Assembly (NCBI GenBank): GCA_947179155.2
Contig: OX359282.1
Span: 19,865,510 to 19,929,509, forward strand
Direction: 5' to 3'
From: Hedera helix
Lineage: Eukaryota; Streptophyta; Magnoliopsida; Apiales; Araliaceae
Length of the DNA stretch: 64,000 nucleotides
Both the position numbers and the translations under genes were made by a program. This document shows positions 11,401 through 21,676 of the stretch, in pieces. The number at the start of each line of letters is the position of its first letter. The first letter of the stretch is position 1. Below the pieces are notes generated by a model. That model had not been told where the DNA came from. It made no database searches and was given only the letters and a program-made list of their open reading frames with translations.

Positions 11401-14400
11401 GGGATCAATGTGATTTTGAAGTCTTTAATCCACTTTCATGATATGATTAGCCTTGGTGACCATTACCCTTTCGTTGACTGAGCATTTTATAAGTTTACTT
11501 TTACACTAACATTAAGATCTCTACTCCCTTCGTCCCATAAAAGATGTCTTAAGTACATCTTTCACAAAAGTAAGAAAAATCAAAGTAGAGGAGAGAGTAT
11601 TAACACGTTCCAATTTTACCCACAATGGATCCCACGTATCTACATAATGATGCTTTCTTTTCCCTAAATGGAGTGAACCCTACTCAAGTACTTTTAGAAT
11701 TTGAATTGAGTATTTTAGATATCTTTAAGGGTACAATTTTTTTATTTTTTTTGTACTCTATTCATCGTTTCTGGGACGGAAGGAATAATATACTAACCTT
11801 TGTCTTGAAATAAGAGTTCTATTTTTCCTTCCGAATATCAAGGTTTCCATTTGAAACACTTGGAACATAATTTTACTCGGTAACAAATTTTACTTTTTAA
11901 AGTTTGATATTTAAGGGGAAAAAATATATCTCAAAAATTCTGTCTAAGTTTGTGCACCTAATCCTAATATTGGATAAACAAAATCAACAAAATAAGCTGG
12001 ATTTCATTTCCAGATTGAGGGAGTACTTTATTATTCAATAAATTATATTTTCTATCTGTTTAAATATCATTTTATTATCTATTTTGCATCTTGTATTGAA
12101 TCTTCTGATTCGAGTTTTGATGCATTAGTTTTTGATTCACAACACTCCCAATTTTGTAACTATGGTATTTTTGTTCTATGGATTCACAATTGTATAATAT
12201 TTGAGGTTTGAGTTGTAAAACAATTTGCGTAACCAACATTTTTTTATGTTTGCGCTACAGACATTTTCTGAACACCTAATGAAACTTATTGATTATATTT
12301 TAAGTACAGTTTGCTTTTCTGAACACCTAATGAAACTTATTGATTATATTATGTGTACACTTTACTGATCTTATTATTATTTTGCAGTGGTGTATCTTGA
12401 CGCTGATACAATTGTAGTTCAGAGTATTGAAGATCTTTTTAAATGTGGAAAGTTTTGCGCTAACTTAAAGCATTCAGAAAGGCTTAATTCTGGTGTCATG
12501 GTAGTCGAACCATCTGAAGCAGTTTTCAATGATATGATGAGCAAAGTGACTACTTTGGAATCTTACACTGGAGGTATATGGTCATTTTGAAGGATTGATG
12601 CAGTATTTGATTGCCTTGCGCTTTTGTCATTATTAAGTTGACAGTACTCCATTCTAAATTTATGTTGTACTATTATCTTGTTAATTTCTGTCGAATTCAC
12701 TATGAGATTAGGCTTTGCCATTCTATCAAATAATAAATATATGTTGTTGAATAAAGTTCAGAAGTTAATATTTTACCCATCTAGCCTGGAAACATGCAGT
12801 TAACAAACTAATGGCTTAAAATAAACCGTAATGTACTGAAAAGAGCGGTGAACCTGAGTACAATATGTCTACATGTCTTGTTGTTCCATTGCAAACTTCA
12901 AGGGAAGACTCCCCGGATTCAGGTAAGTCTTAGTCTCCTCATTGGCTTAGTCAATTGGAAGTATTACAACATACAAGTTCATCTAAAGTTGTAATACTAC
13001 ATACCTGTTGAATATGAAAAGAGAAAGAGAATAGGAAGAGAGAAACAGGGGGAGAAACCCTTAGGAACAGAATATGAGGAGAAGGGAAACCACTTCGAGG
13101 GTGTAGTTGAAATCAACATTGGATACAAAATCTATTGGATGAATACTCTTTACTTCTTTTTCATTGAACGGGTAGTACATATATTTTCATGAAGAAGATG
13201 AAAAAATCTACACTTCCTACTCCTGTAACTACTTCATAATTCCTAATCCACTACAACCACTATTTCCCTAAGTATAAGACTCGTTTAACTACTTATTGAA
13301 GTAAATACAGATAAAGTAAAACAGCTAATAAGTATAGAAAATGAGTACGTAACATGTACTTCTCTTACTCAAAATGGTTTATTCGCAATATCCTTTTCAA
13401 ACATCAAAAGTTTACTCTGCATAATCTTGCATTTGGAACAAAAGCTCTCTCCTCTCCTGACATTCCTAAATTATTTTGCAATTTTTGCTAACAGGTGATC
13501 AAGGGTTCCTTAATTCCTATTATGTTGGTTTTGCCAGTGCACGTGTTTTTGACCCGTCATTATCCCAGGATGTGATCAATTCTAGACCAGTTCCTGAAAT
13601 GGAGAGACTGTCTACTTTATATAATGCAGATGTTGGCCTTTACATGCTTGCAAACAAGGTCCTTACTTTGATGCTGAATGGATGTTATTGATGTTTCATG
13701 TGTATCAAATTTTACGTTTGCTATCTATAATGCTACTACTTTTGTGCAGCTTTTTTCTATTTATTCTGATGCAGAATCGTGCCTATTTTAACTCTGTATG
13801 AATTGTTTATAATATATTTGCTTGGTTGTTCTAATTGAATTTTGTTTAGCGTTTCTCCTTATAGTCGTATGTAGTTTCAGATACTCCAACCATCCCACTT
13901 TATAAGACAAAAATATTTCTTTTTCTTTTTTTTTTGGCTTCAATTTTAAGATGTTTTAAGAAATTATTTTCTTAATATATCTTAGTTAATATAGAAAATA
14001 TAATGTACAAATATATTAAGAATATAAAATTTTAAATATCCATATGTTTTTGACACATCTAAAATCCTCGTCAAAAAGTTGTCTGATAAAATGGATTGGG
14101 GGTATTTTTTTACTAGCAAGCAAATTTGTTGTAGTAAACCTATTTGGTTAACATAGAAGTACATGTTCGTCGTCAAATTTAACTCTTTGCTTTCTATTAG
14201 TTTTTTCCTAACCTCTTTGGTTTTAAAATAATGATGGCTTTGTAAGATTGAAATAATGGGGATAAATTAACTTCTTCATTCTTTGAGAACATATTAGGAA
14301 AAACACTGAATTTTAATTCGTAGAAAACTCTTTCCTTGCATCTAACTCATGAGATAATACGAGGGAGAGAGGAAAATAAGAAGGTGAAGAACTAAAGATG

Positions 14401-14420
14401 AAGAAATAGAAATGATATAG

Positions 14421-14465
<45 letters not shown>

Positions 14466-17400
14466 TAATGGGGTATGAAGTGTAATACAAGAGAAATGAT
14501 AAACAAACTGCAACAAAAGAGGCAATGTGGTATAAATTGCAAAACACGACAAACAGACCAACAAAATAATAGAATATAAGCGATACATGAACAACATCAA
14601 ATTTGATCTGCAGCATATTAGACTCAAGCACCTTCTGTGCTGCTGGTTGAGCATATTTACATAGAAGAAAGCACCTTCTGTGCTGCAGCATAATGTTTCT
14701 ACGTATATTTTTTGGTTTATATAACCCATTTCTTTCAATATGAAAAATAATGGGATATGTGATTGTAGGACCATTTCGCTGTTGTTTCACCATTAGAATA
14801 AGAAACATTCTTTAATTTAACTTTTATGTTTGAACATTTAGACCCTTCTAAAGCAACTACATGTCCCTGACTTCATGTGAACGATTTTCACCTCATGAGC
14901 TGCCATCCTTTTCTCTCTTCTTTGACTAGGATGAGGGGTGATGTGACATATTTGATGTAAAATGATGCCATTTGGCTCCACTATTATCACGTACTTCTAC
15001 TTTACCATAATGTTGATTCTAATTTACTTTATATTTGAAGGTATTTTATTCCTCCAAAGTTCTGACAGCATTTTTATTTTTTTCTTGGTATTTAAATTGG
15101 TCAACACAGCTATGTATTTTTAAGCTTGACTGCTCATATGAACTTGGATTCGAGTCCTTAAAACGATGAAGTTCTGAGTTTGGATATCTCAATTGTAAAG
15201 ATATGTACTCTTTAGATAATTTGTTTGAAAGAACTGTAATACTGCTGTAATTAGTAAAAATGAATTATGAGTGGATATTTTAGAATGATATATGAGTGGC
15301 TCTTTTTGTTCCCTAATTTTTAGTCGAGTTTTTGGCACTTATTATACATTGTATATGCAGTGGATGGTAGATGAGAAAGAACTCCGCGTTATCCACTATA
15401 CACTAGGTCCCTTGAAACCATGGGATTGGTGGACATCTTGGCTTCTAAAACCTGTTGACGTCTGGCAGGTACTTGCTTTAGAGTCCTTAAATAAGGTTAA
15501 GATGCAATTTGTTGGTCTTTTTGTTCGTAAATTTATGTTTTCTTTTCCTTCCCTTCCTCATCCTCGTCCCGCTCAGAGAAGTTTTTGATGGTGGAATTGT
15601 TTTTTCACCCCTGGAAATTGATATTTCAAGTAAATAATTCAACCCCAAGCAGATGACCTTTTATCATATGATTGCTAATGCTGCAGAATGCAAGGGAACA
15701 ACTGGAGGAATCTCTACCTGGAACAGGAGGGGGCAGAAATTCTAGTGAAGATATTCTTGTCAAGTTTCTTTTTCTGCTCCCGTTATTCGTTTTGTTTTTC
15801 TTATACTATCGGTTTTTTCTTCAGGTTAGCAGTTTCAAAATTATCTCAGTAAATACTGAATAACTGTATTTTTTAGTATAAATTGTTAGGAAGAACCTTT
15901 GACACCCCCCTCCCTCCCCCCCCAACAACCATCCCCCCAAATCCATAATCTCTTTTTATAATGTTAAATCTTGCAGACACGTTCATTATGGGATCATGTC
16001 AGGCACCTTTATTACAAATTCAGATCTGGAAGTGCTCTTGCTTATTCTGCAGTTTCTTCAGCTACCATTAATTCAAACCAACAGGTTATATTTCACCTTG
16101 ACCTCTATTAGATGGAATCTAAATGACTATCATTGATCGAATTGTTTATTCAAAGACTTTTAACAGTATGGACATTTTTTTTCATATTCCATCGCATAAC
16201 AAACTTATCAACGTTAATTTGTCGTTTAACAAAGAGCTAGTATATATTACTTTCAAATTTGATATTAATAAATTATTTGTTGTGAAAATATAGTTCTCAA
16301 ATGGCGCACATTCCAAGGTGCCTACTTTTCTTGGTGGAATCTCTATCTTCGTCTGTTTTATGGTTGCTGTCCTGTCTCTTGCACTTGCTCTTTCCATTGT
16401 GCCTCGGCAAGTTATGCCATGGACTGGATTGCTCCTCATGTACGAGTGGACATTTACAATCTTCTTGACATTGTTTGGAGGTTATCTGCACTTAATTTAT
16501 CAGTGGGGAAAGATGGTGCCAAATCAAGCAGGATCCATTTCCTCTCGTCCTGATTCTGGTGATTGTGAATCGAAGAAAGGTTCCTTCAGTTGAATTATAG
16601 AACCAAATTTTTATGTGCATGTAATCCTATAGAGCTCGAAACAGTTGAAGTTTTTCATTTGGTGTTGTAGGTCATCAGCGGCAGGTATCTTGTGATGTTG
16701 CTCTATGGTATTATGGGTTAGGAATGGTAATTCTTTCCATTGCTGCTCCTTCAGTGCCTTGTGTTTTCGGGATAACAGCTCTTTTTCTGAGGTATACAGA
16801 TTTTTCTCTCTTCTCGTTATTTAGTTTTTTCCATGAAATATCCGTCACTTACACATCAGCAGTTCTGGTTGGAAATATCCTGATTCCTTGTTGCTGATAT
16901 AGCAATGTTGAAACCTCGATGGTCTCTCTCTCTCTCTCACACACACACAGAGAAAATTAGTCTTTCAGCACGTTGAGGAAACAAATTAGTAGTGTTCAAA
17001 GTCATTTTTGACGAAATGTAGCAGCCTAGTGTTAAATGCATCTCCCTTAACTGCGTTAAGGTCACACTTCCTTGCATGATCCAAGGTGGCAGCCTTTGAA
17101 GCTATAGCCCCGTTTGTTTTGAGCTCAAATCGTTTGTTACATGTCTCTGTAACAGCTCTCTGTTACAAGAGACATGTAACACATATATATAGATACATAT
17201 GTATATATATGTGTTACATGTCTCTTGTAACAGAGAGCTGTTACAGAGACATGTAACAGAAGATTTCATATCGTTTGTTTTAACTTTTTCTTGCTAGCTT
17301 CTGACTTCTGAGAAGCTACATGAGTGATGTTTGTTTTAGGCTACCGATAGCTAGAAGCTCGAGTACAAGTACCTTAGTCCTTAAAGCATAAAAAAAATGC

Positions 17401-18428
17401 CACAATCACCTATTTAGGTGCTTCTTAAAACAACTTCTCAACTCTTAATAAAATAATATTATATTATTTATATATACTACATATTATATATTTATTTATG
17501 TATATACAAATAAATATATCAATTAATATTTTGTTACCAAAATCTGCCTTATCAGATTATTTGCCAAACACTCATTAACAGCTTTTGGAGAATCAGAATC
17601 AGTTTAACAAACACTAGTTAACAATTTTTAAAGAATCAGAATCAAATCAACTTCTTAGAATCAAAAGTAGAGGCATAAGGCTAAAAATGGAAAAGTGGAG
17701 ACAAACAGGGCTTATGTTTCTTCATGCTGCTTTGACTGTATAACAAAATTGACAAATTGGATAGACAGCTAGTAAAAGAATTAAAAGAAAATAGTAAATC
17801 TGGTTCATTTACCATCTTTGAAAATAAAAATAAAAAGGAATAAGTTGCTATTGAGAGGAAAAAAGTTCTTTAGTTCTGAACTGTGAGGATTCATTCTAGC
17901 AAGAAGAAGCCAACTGTATCTTAACCTATGTTAAGAATAAGAATATGGGAGATTATGAAGGGGATTTAACTTGTATCAACAGCTTTTGTATTTATTATTT
18001 CCCATGGTAAAAATGTTTAATTAATCATATTGGATTTTAAATTTCTTGATTTTTTCTTAAATTTTCCACATGGCATATTATTATTAGATGGCGTAAAGCA
18101 GTAGTTTTGCATGCCATCCTTATATAATTTATCTTCAATTAAGACATTAGCAGAAATATTTTCTTTTCCTATTATCTTCTCTTGCCCGGTTGGTTACAAG
18201 ATTGCGTAACGGAAAATCCATTTCAACTGTTTCTGTCTTCCCATGTTTACATTTCTTTTTGTCATTTTGTTATCTTTCAACAGATTAGGTTTGATGGTAG
18301 TGGGAGCTCTAGTTTTGGTATCTTTCATGACTTATGCCTCGGAACACCTTGCGATTCGGTCATTTATACGAGGTTTTGAAGCCCGAGATACTCCAAGAAC
18401 AGGCAGGAGCATATGTTTCGTGTGCTAG
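8272..18428 (+). CDS. IPUT1: GT8 glycosyltransferase, inositol phosphorylceramide glucuronosyltransferase (IPUT1/PGSIP6-like), 10 exons
   Basis: Ten exons with GT-AG introns join in phase to give 534 residues, close to the family length. Residues 1-25 form a signal peptide or anchor (hydrophobic run FVFLLLLVLSV). The GT8 domain follows, with DxD metal/nucleotide-sugar site D121-A-D123 in VVYLDADT, the SGVMVVEPS stretch, DQGFLN, and the closing HYTLGPLKPW motif from H245. Hydrophobic spans lie at about 292-314, 361-385, 393-420, 455-485 and 488-507. A GT8 domain plus a polytopic C-terminus distinguishes IPUT1/PGSIP6 from the xylan GUX enzymes. Known role of the family: transfer of glucuronic acid to inositol phosphorylceramide in the Golgi, the first sugar step of GIPC sphingolipids. 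PGSIP7/8 relatives are the main alternative. Long introns carry MITEs; exons look intact. Start chosen because the first in-frame ATG directly precedes the signal peptide. Confidence 0.92.
8500..10041 (+). other. GT8 gene intron 1
   Basis: A 1,542-bp GT-AG intron, AT-rich, ending TCTCTTTTTAG. No coding or clear transposon signal seen inside. Confidence 0.85.
10042..10162 (+). CDS. IPUT1: GT8 gene exon 2 (residues 77-117)
   Basis: Encodes ADGWIVEKISLLANPNQV and RFWGVYTKLKIFNMT. It follows an AG acceptor and ends AAGAAAG before GTAATC, leaving one base of codon 117. Confidence 0.93.
10998..11242. mobile_element. Stowaway-like MITE in GT8 intron 2
   Basis: TA dinucleotides flank both ends (10996-10997 and 11243-11244). 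Left end TTCTTTCGGTCCCAAATTAG pairs imperfectly with the right end read in reverse (GTCCCTCCATCCAATTCGG). About 245 bp and non-coding, as expected for a Tc1/mariner-related MITE. Confidence 0.75.
11524..11785. mobile_element. Stowaway-like MITE in GT8 intron 2, second
   Basis: Left end CTCCCTTCGTCCCATAAAAG and right end CTGGGACGGAAGGAA are inverted relatives of the Stowaway consensus. TA occurs on both sides (11522-11523, 11786-11787). The 62-codon open frame inside it is chance. Confidence 0.75.
12264..12350. repeat. 36-bp direct repeat just before GT8 exon 3
   Basis: The phrase TTTTCTGAACACCTAATGAA, continuing to GATTATATT, occurs at 12264-12299 and again at 12315-12350, only 37 bp upstream of the exon 3 acceptor. 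Confidence 0.95.
12388..12573 (+). CDS. IPUT1: GT8 gene exon 3 (DxD motif)
   Basis: Begins after TTTGCAG and encodes VYLDADTIVVQSIEDLFKC and SERLNSGVMVVEPSEAVF. The two aspartates of LDAD are the GT8 catalytic metal site. Ends with one base of a glycine codon before GTATAT. Confidence 0.93.
12574..13494 (+). other. GT8 gene intron 3
   Basis: A 921-bp GT-AG intron ending TTGCTAACAG. Contains a purine-rich patch (AGAGAAAGAGAATAGGAAGAGAG) near 13020 and no recognised element. Confidence 0.85.
13495..13658 (+). CDS. IPUT1: GT8 gene exon 4
   Basis: Encodes GDQGFLNSYYVGFASARVFD and STLYNADVGLYMLANK. DQGFLN is a conserved substrate-pocket element of GT8 enzymes. Ends AACAAG before GTCCTT; phase 0, completing 233 residues. 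Confidence 0.93.
13884..14102. mobile_element. Stowaway-like MITE in GT8 intron 4
   Basis: Left end CTCCAACCATCCCACTTTAT and right end AAAATGGATTGGGGG are inverted relatives, with TA on each side (13882-13883, 14103-14104). The interior is AT-rich and self-complementary (TATATTAAGAA / TTCTTAATATA). Confidence 0.8.
14425..14463. repeat. (AG)n microsatellite in GT8 intron 4
   Basis: About 19 AG units. Open frames seen on the opposite strand across it (Ser-Leu runs) are artefacts of the repeat. Confidence 0.97.
15361..15468 (+). CDS. IPUT1: GT8 gene exon 5 (closing GT8 motif)
   Basis: Encodes WMVDEKELRVIHYTLGPLK and PWDWWTSWLLKP. HxxxGxxKPW is the C-terminal GT8 signature that closes over the nucleotide sugar. 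36 codons, phase 0 at both ends. Confidence 0.93.
15687..15824 (+). CDS. IPUT1: GT8 gene exon 6 (first C-terminal membrane span)
   Basis: Encodes ESLPGTGGGRN, then the hydrophobic run VKFLFLLPLFVLFFLYY. The TGGG segment is a family-typical linker between catalytic and membrane parts. 46 codons. Confidence 0.92.
15825..15976 (+). other. GT8 gene intron 6 with C-rich tract
   Basis: A 152-bp intron ending ATCTTGCAG. At about 15903-15940 it carries a dense poly-C tract (CCCCCCTCCCTCCCCCCCCC), very different from the AT-rich context. Confidence 0.85.
15977..16084 (+). CDS. IPUT1: GT8 gene exon 7
   Basis: Encodes TRSLWDHVRHLYYKFRSGSA and SSATINSNQQ, a hydrophilic loop between membrane spans. 36 codons, phase 0, flanked by TTGCAG and GTTATA. 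Confidence 0.9.
16294..16579 (+). CDS. IPUT1: GT8 gene exon 8 (membrane spans 2 and 3)
   Basis: Encodes two hydrophobic spans (GGISIFVCFMVAVLSLALAL and WTFTIFLTLFGGYLHLIYQW) and a polar tail ending CESKKG. Ends one base into a glycine codon at the GTTCCT donor. Confidence 0.92.
16671..16791 (+). CDS. IPUT1: GT8 gene exon 9 (membrane span 4)
   Basis: Encodes HQRQVSCDVALWYYGLGMV and AAPSVPCVFGITALFLR. Preceded by GTTGTAG and followed by GTATAC after two bases of an arginine codon. Confidence 0.9.
17107..17711. mobile_element. MITE in GT8 intron 9 with inverted ends and central hairpin
   Basis: Left end GCCCCGTTTGTTTTGAGC and right end ACAAACAGGGC are inverted matches of a terminal motif common among plant PIF/Harbinger- and hAT-related MITEs. 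The element is about 605 bp, non-coding and full of internal repeats (AGAATCAGAATCA three times, near 17589, 17632 and 17636). A perfect long hairpin sits near its left end. A clear target duplication is not visible (ATA against TTA), so the superfamily is left open. Confidence 0.6.
17135..17258. repeat. Perfect 57-bp inverted repeat with 10-nt spacer
   Basis: Arm 17135-17191 is the exact reverse complement of arm 17202-17258, by eye without mismatch. Each arm is itself nearly palindromic: TGTTACATGTCTCT at its outer end pairs with AGAGACATGTAACA further in, and GTAACAG with CTGTTAC. Confidence 0.95.
18284..18428 (+). CDS. IPUT1: GT8 gene exon 10 and stop
   Basis: Begins after TTTCAACAG, completes the arginine codon and encodes the last hydrophobic span LGLMVVGALVLVSFMT, then a charged tail with RGFEARDTPRTGRS and TAG. 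Confidence 0.92.
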
Positions 18429-20013
18429 TTAGGGCTTTAGAAATCGTAAGCTATAAATGCTCACCTATCCTTTTTCATGTGTAATTGTTTCAAACACGGA
18501 TCAGGCCCGATGATTTATTTGTAAAATACTGAAAAGGGATATTGTTAATTATGAAATGTCATTTACTCTACAAACCGTCGTATTTTCTCGTGGTCGAACT
18601 GAATAACTGATTACACTTCTGGTTTTGGTGGTATAGACAAATCTGAAATTGTACTTAAGTGGTGACGTAATTATTTGATTGTATTTTAGTGTCGCAGATT
18701 ATTTGCGATAAATTTTATTGTCGTTATGTAATATTTATGTCGTTAAATGTGTATTAAGAGATATTAGATGATAGGAGAATAGGTGTAATGAAGATTTAAT
18801 ACTATTTTCTATGGATGAATGAGTTAGTAGTATTTATCATAACTTTATTTTGGGCATGATAGTAGTCCATATTTGTGAAAATATAACAATCAACAGCAAA
18901 CCTTAACAAGAACTCTAAAAAAAAAGTTTTAATACTGAATAAATTTGACTTATTACCCACCAACTTGTGCTACTTAATTATATATGTTTTTTTCCCCTAA
19001 GCATGTTATAGTGACTGCTATTATCTCAAATGTGTTTTTGATATTATAGTTTCTTTTTATATAAAAGTTGGGCAAATACATCTAGGAGAAGCGGATGAAT
19101 TTTTATACGTTCGCTCTCGGTAAAATTATTATTTTACACCATTCAATGGTAATTTAGGAGAAAATTAAATAACGAATTGAATTATATTAGCGGCATTAAT
19201 ATTATATTTAGCTTCGGTTTTAGTAACATAATTATTTGCGATAAATTGTTTTATGTCACTAATTATTTATTATGATTTTTATTTTATCGTTAAATATAAT
19301 ATTTATGTCGTTAGTTGTGTATTAGACAAAATTAAAAGATACGTGTAATGAATGAAATCTTAATGTTATGTACTGCATAATCATTATACTCATTAATTTT
19401 CTCTTGAGTTTTTACTTACTCGGCTACTTTCCTCCTAGCCCCTCCCCCATTGGTTTCTCCCAACTCTCTTTCTAGCCCTCTTCAAAGTTCCTCCTCAGGC
19501 CTAATAATGTTATTCAAACAAATTTTTTGTTTTGGATAATTAGCATTTATTATGATAAAAGTAAGCAAAATTGATTAGGCAGGCACAAACTGTTATTAGT
19601 CATGCTACATTTATTAGGTTTCATTAGCACTTCGTTATTGATAACTTCCTCTTGAGTGGTATAATTATAAAGAATTGATATTTTTATAAATTAATTTGAT
19701 ATTTTTATAAATTATATTTAATTTTAAAAAAATATTAAATTAATTTATGAAAATATCAATTCTATATGAAAATTAATATTTTCACATGTTAATTTAATAT
19801 TTTTACAAATAAATTTTATTTTATTTTATAAAAATATTAAATTAACTTATAAAAATATTAATTCCCTAATTCTAATAGCCGAGCCAGTTTTGTCTTGTTA
19901 TTGCGGGGGCACCATCATACTAAACTACAAAGATAGGCAACTTGGTTTAGGTCCCACTAGCAATAATTGTCATCAAAAAATTTTAAGTTATTTGTTATTT
20001 AAAAATTAGACAA
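18429..20013. other. 3' flank of the GT8 gene and AT-rich intergenic DNA
   Basis: The first 150 bases are probably 3' UTR. A diverged direct repeat follows: text around 18690-18790 (ATTTGCGATAAATT, AATATTTATGTCGTTA, GTGTATTA) recurs at 19230-19330. A palindrome at 19671-19763 is listed separately. No gene seen. Confidence 0.55.
19671..19763. repeat. AT-rich fold-back, 27-bp arms
   Basis: Arm 19671-19697 (AGAATTGATATTTTTATAAA...) pairs with 19737-19763 with one mismatch across a 39-nt loop. Weaker related copies of the arm text follow to about 19860. Confidence 0.85.
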
Positions 20014-20015
20014 TA

Positions 20016-20232
20016 CTCTCTCCAAGATATAAGATTAAGTTTAAATTTTTTTTAAATTTTAAATTTATATGATTTATTTAATTTTTTAAAAATAAACTTT
20101 TTAATTTGTAGTGTAAGTTAGGTAGTTTATAATTTTTAATTATAATGTCTTAAAATAAATTAATTCCTATCATTTTTTAATTTGAATATATTTTTAAATT
20201 GATAAACTTGATCTTATATTTTGAAACGGAGA
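20016..20232. mobile_element. Stowaway-like MITE
   Basis: Left end CTCTCTCCAAGATATAAGAT and right end CTTATATTTTGAAACGGAGA are inverted relatives; TA borders each side. The interior is AT-rich and partly palindromic. Confidence 0.7.
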
Positions 20233-20885
20233 TAGTTTTTGTTATAAAATATTTGTTTAGTTAATTTTAATTAGTGAATTTTTTTTTATAAACTTTGTAA
20301 TTTAAACACTAAATTCAATATTAAGTGCATCATTTTGAACTACTATTTTTATTTTATTTTTTGACAAAGTCTTGGAATAAGAACATGAAATAATTCTCAC
20401 GGATAAATGAATCGAATTACAAAACACCAAAATCAAGTTGATACCTCCTCACATTCCAAATTTAAACTCGAAACTCTAGAATATATATTTTTAAAAGAAA
20501 TTATTATTTTCATAAGTAAAAAAATAATATTTTCATAACTTCTCTCTCACATAAGTGTGAGACATATTTTATTATTCATGTGATAGATACCTTATGAAAC
20601 TATCACTTTTATTTGTGAAAATATCAATTATTTTTATAAAATATAAACAAAAATAAACATATGTGCATAATTATTTAACACGAATAACGAAAAGAAGATC
20701 GTTGTAATAACTCTACACATAAATCTGAATAGATTTGTTTTCACCGATTAATACAAATCAAACTTTTTCCACAGAAAGATCATAAAAAAAAAAGTTTTAT
20801 AGAATGGGACAGTCTCAAATAAGGAGAAAAAGGGTTTCATAAATTGAAAAAATTCAAATTAAGAGAAATAAAACCCCATAAAGGG

Positions 20886-20932
20886 TAAAAATATATATAT
20901 ATATATAAAAAAAAGAAGAAGAAGAAGAAGAA
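20886..20932. repeat. (TA)n-A-rich-(AAG)n compound microsatellite
   Basis: TA repeats pass through an A run into six or seven AAG/GAA units (AAGAAGAAGAAGAAGAAG). Confidence 0.93.
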
Positions 20933-21401
20933 TTAAATAGAATAATATAAGAAAATACTTAAGGGAGGGTCTTTTAAAGTAAATTAGAGAGTCCTTTCAT
21001 AACTGAAAATATAATAGCTAGAGTTTTTTTTGTAATGTATGACAACTTTATAAGTTGAGGTTGCTCATGAAAATACTCCATTCAACTTTAACAAAATAAT
21101 AATTGAACTTAGCCATGATTTAAAATTTCAAACCTCGGATTTATAAACATATGATATCTGATGTGTAATCGAAAGGGTTAGAATAATTTTAATTTTGTCC
21201 CATCTATGCGTATTAAGAGATTAAATAGGTGTCTTATCAACAACTAAACAGACAATGATATTAAATAAAAAGGTACCTCACATTTTATAATTGTAGACTA
21301 GTAATATATGGACCGTATGATTACAAGTGGCCCAACAGACTATCATTAAGTTCGAGATATAATTATCTTAGGAGTATAAATTCTTTTTTAGGTAATAAGT
21401 A

Positions 21402-21674
21402 TTTCCCTCAATCTTGTTTGTGCATACTTATTTTAAAGATAATTATATAAAAATAATATATTTTTCATTTTAAATTATAAAATTATTATTTAATTTTATA
21501 TGTCAAAATTAAAGTATTTTTAACTCAAAATTAATGAGATTAATAAATTTTATAATTAATAATACAATTTAGATTATTTATAATATCCATTACAGTATTA
21601 ACTAAAATTAAATAAATTTATATTAATTTTTAAAAATGGATAAATTAAGATCTTATATTTTGAAATGAATAAAG
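21402..21674. mobile_element. Stowaway-like MITE, diverged
   Basis: Left end TTTCCCTCAATCTTGTTTG and right end AAGATCTTATATTTTGAAAT with TA on both sides. The right end matches the right end of the copy at 20016-20232, supporting a shared family. Confidence 0.55.
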
Positions 21675-21676
21675 TA

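Noticed and set aside
14313..14808. 138- and 153-codon minus-strand frames
   Set aside because: They cross an (AG)n repeat inside a GT8 intron and consist largely of Ser-Leu runs.
8272..18428. GUX-type xylan glucuronosyltransferase or glycogenin
   Set aside because: GT8 motifs fit, but the signal peptide start, the TGGG linker and the multi-span C-terminus match the IPUT1/PGSIP6 group instead.
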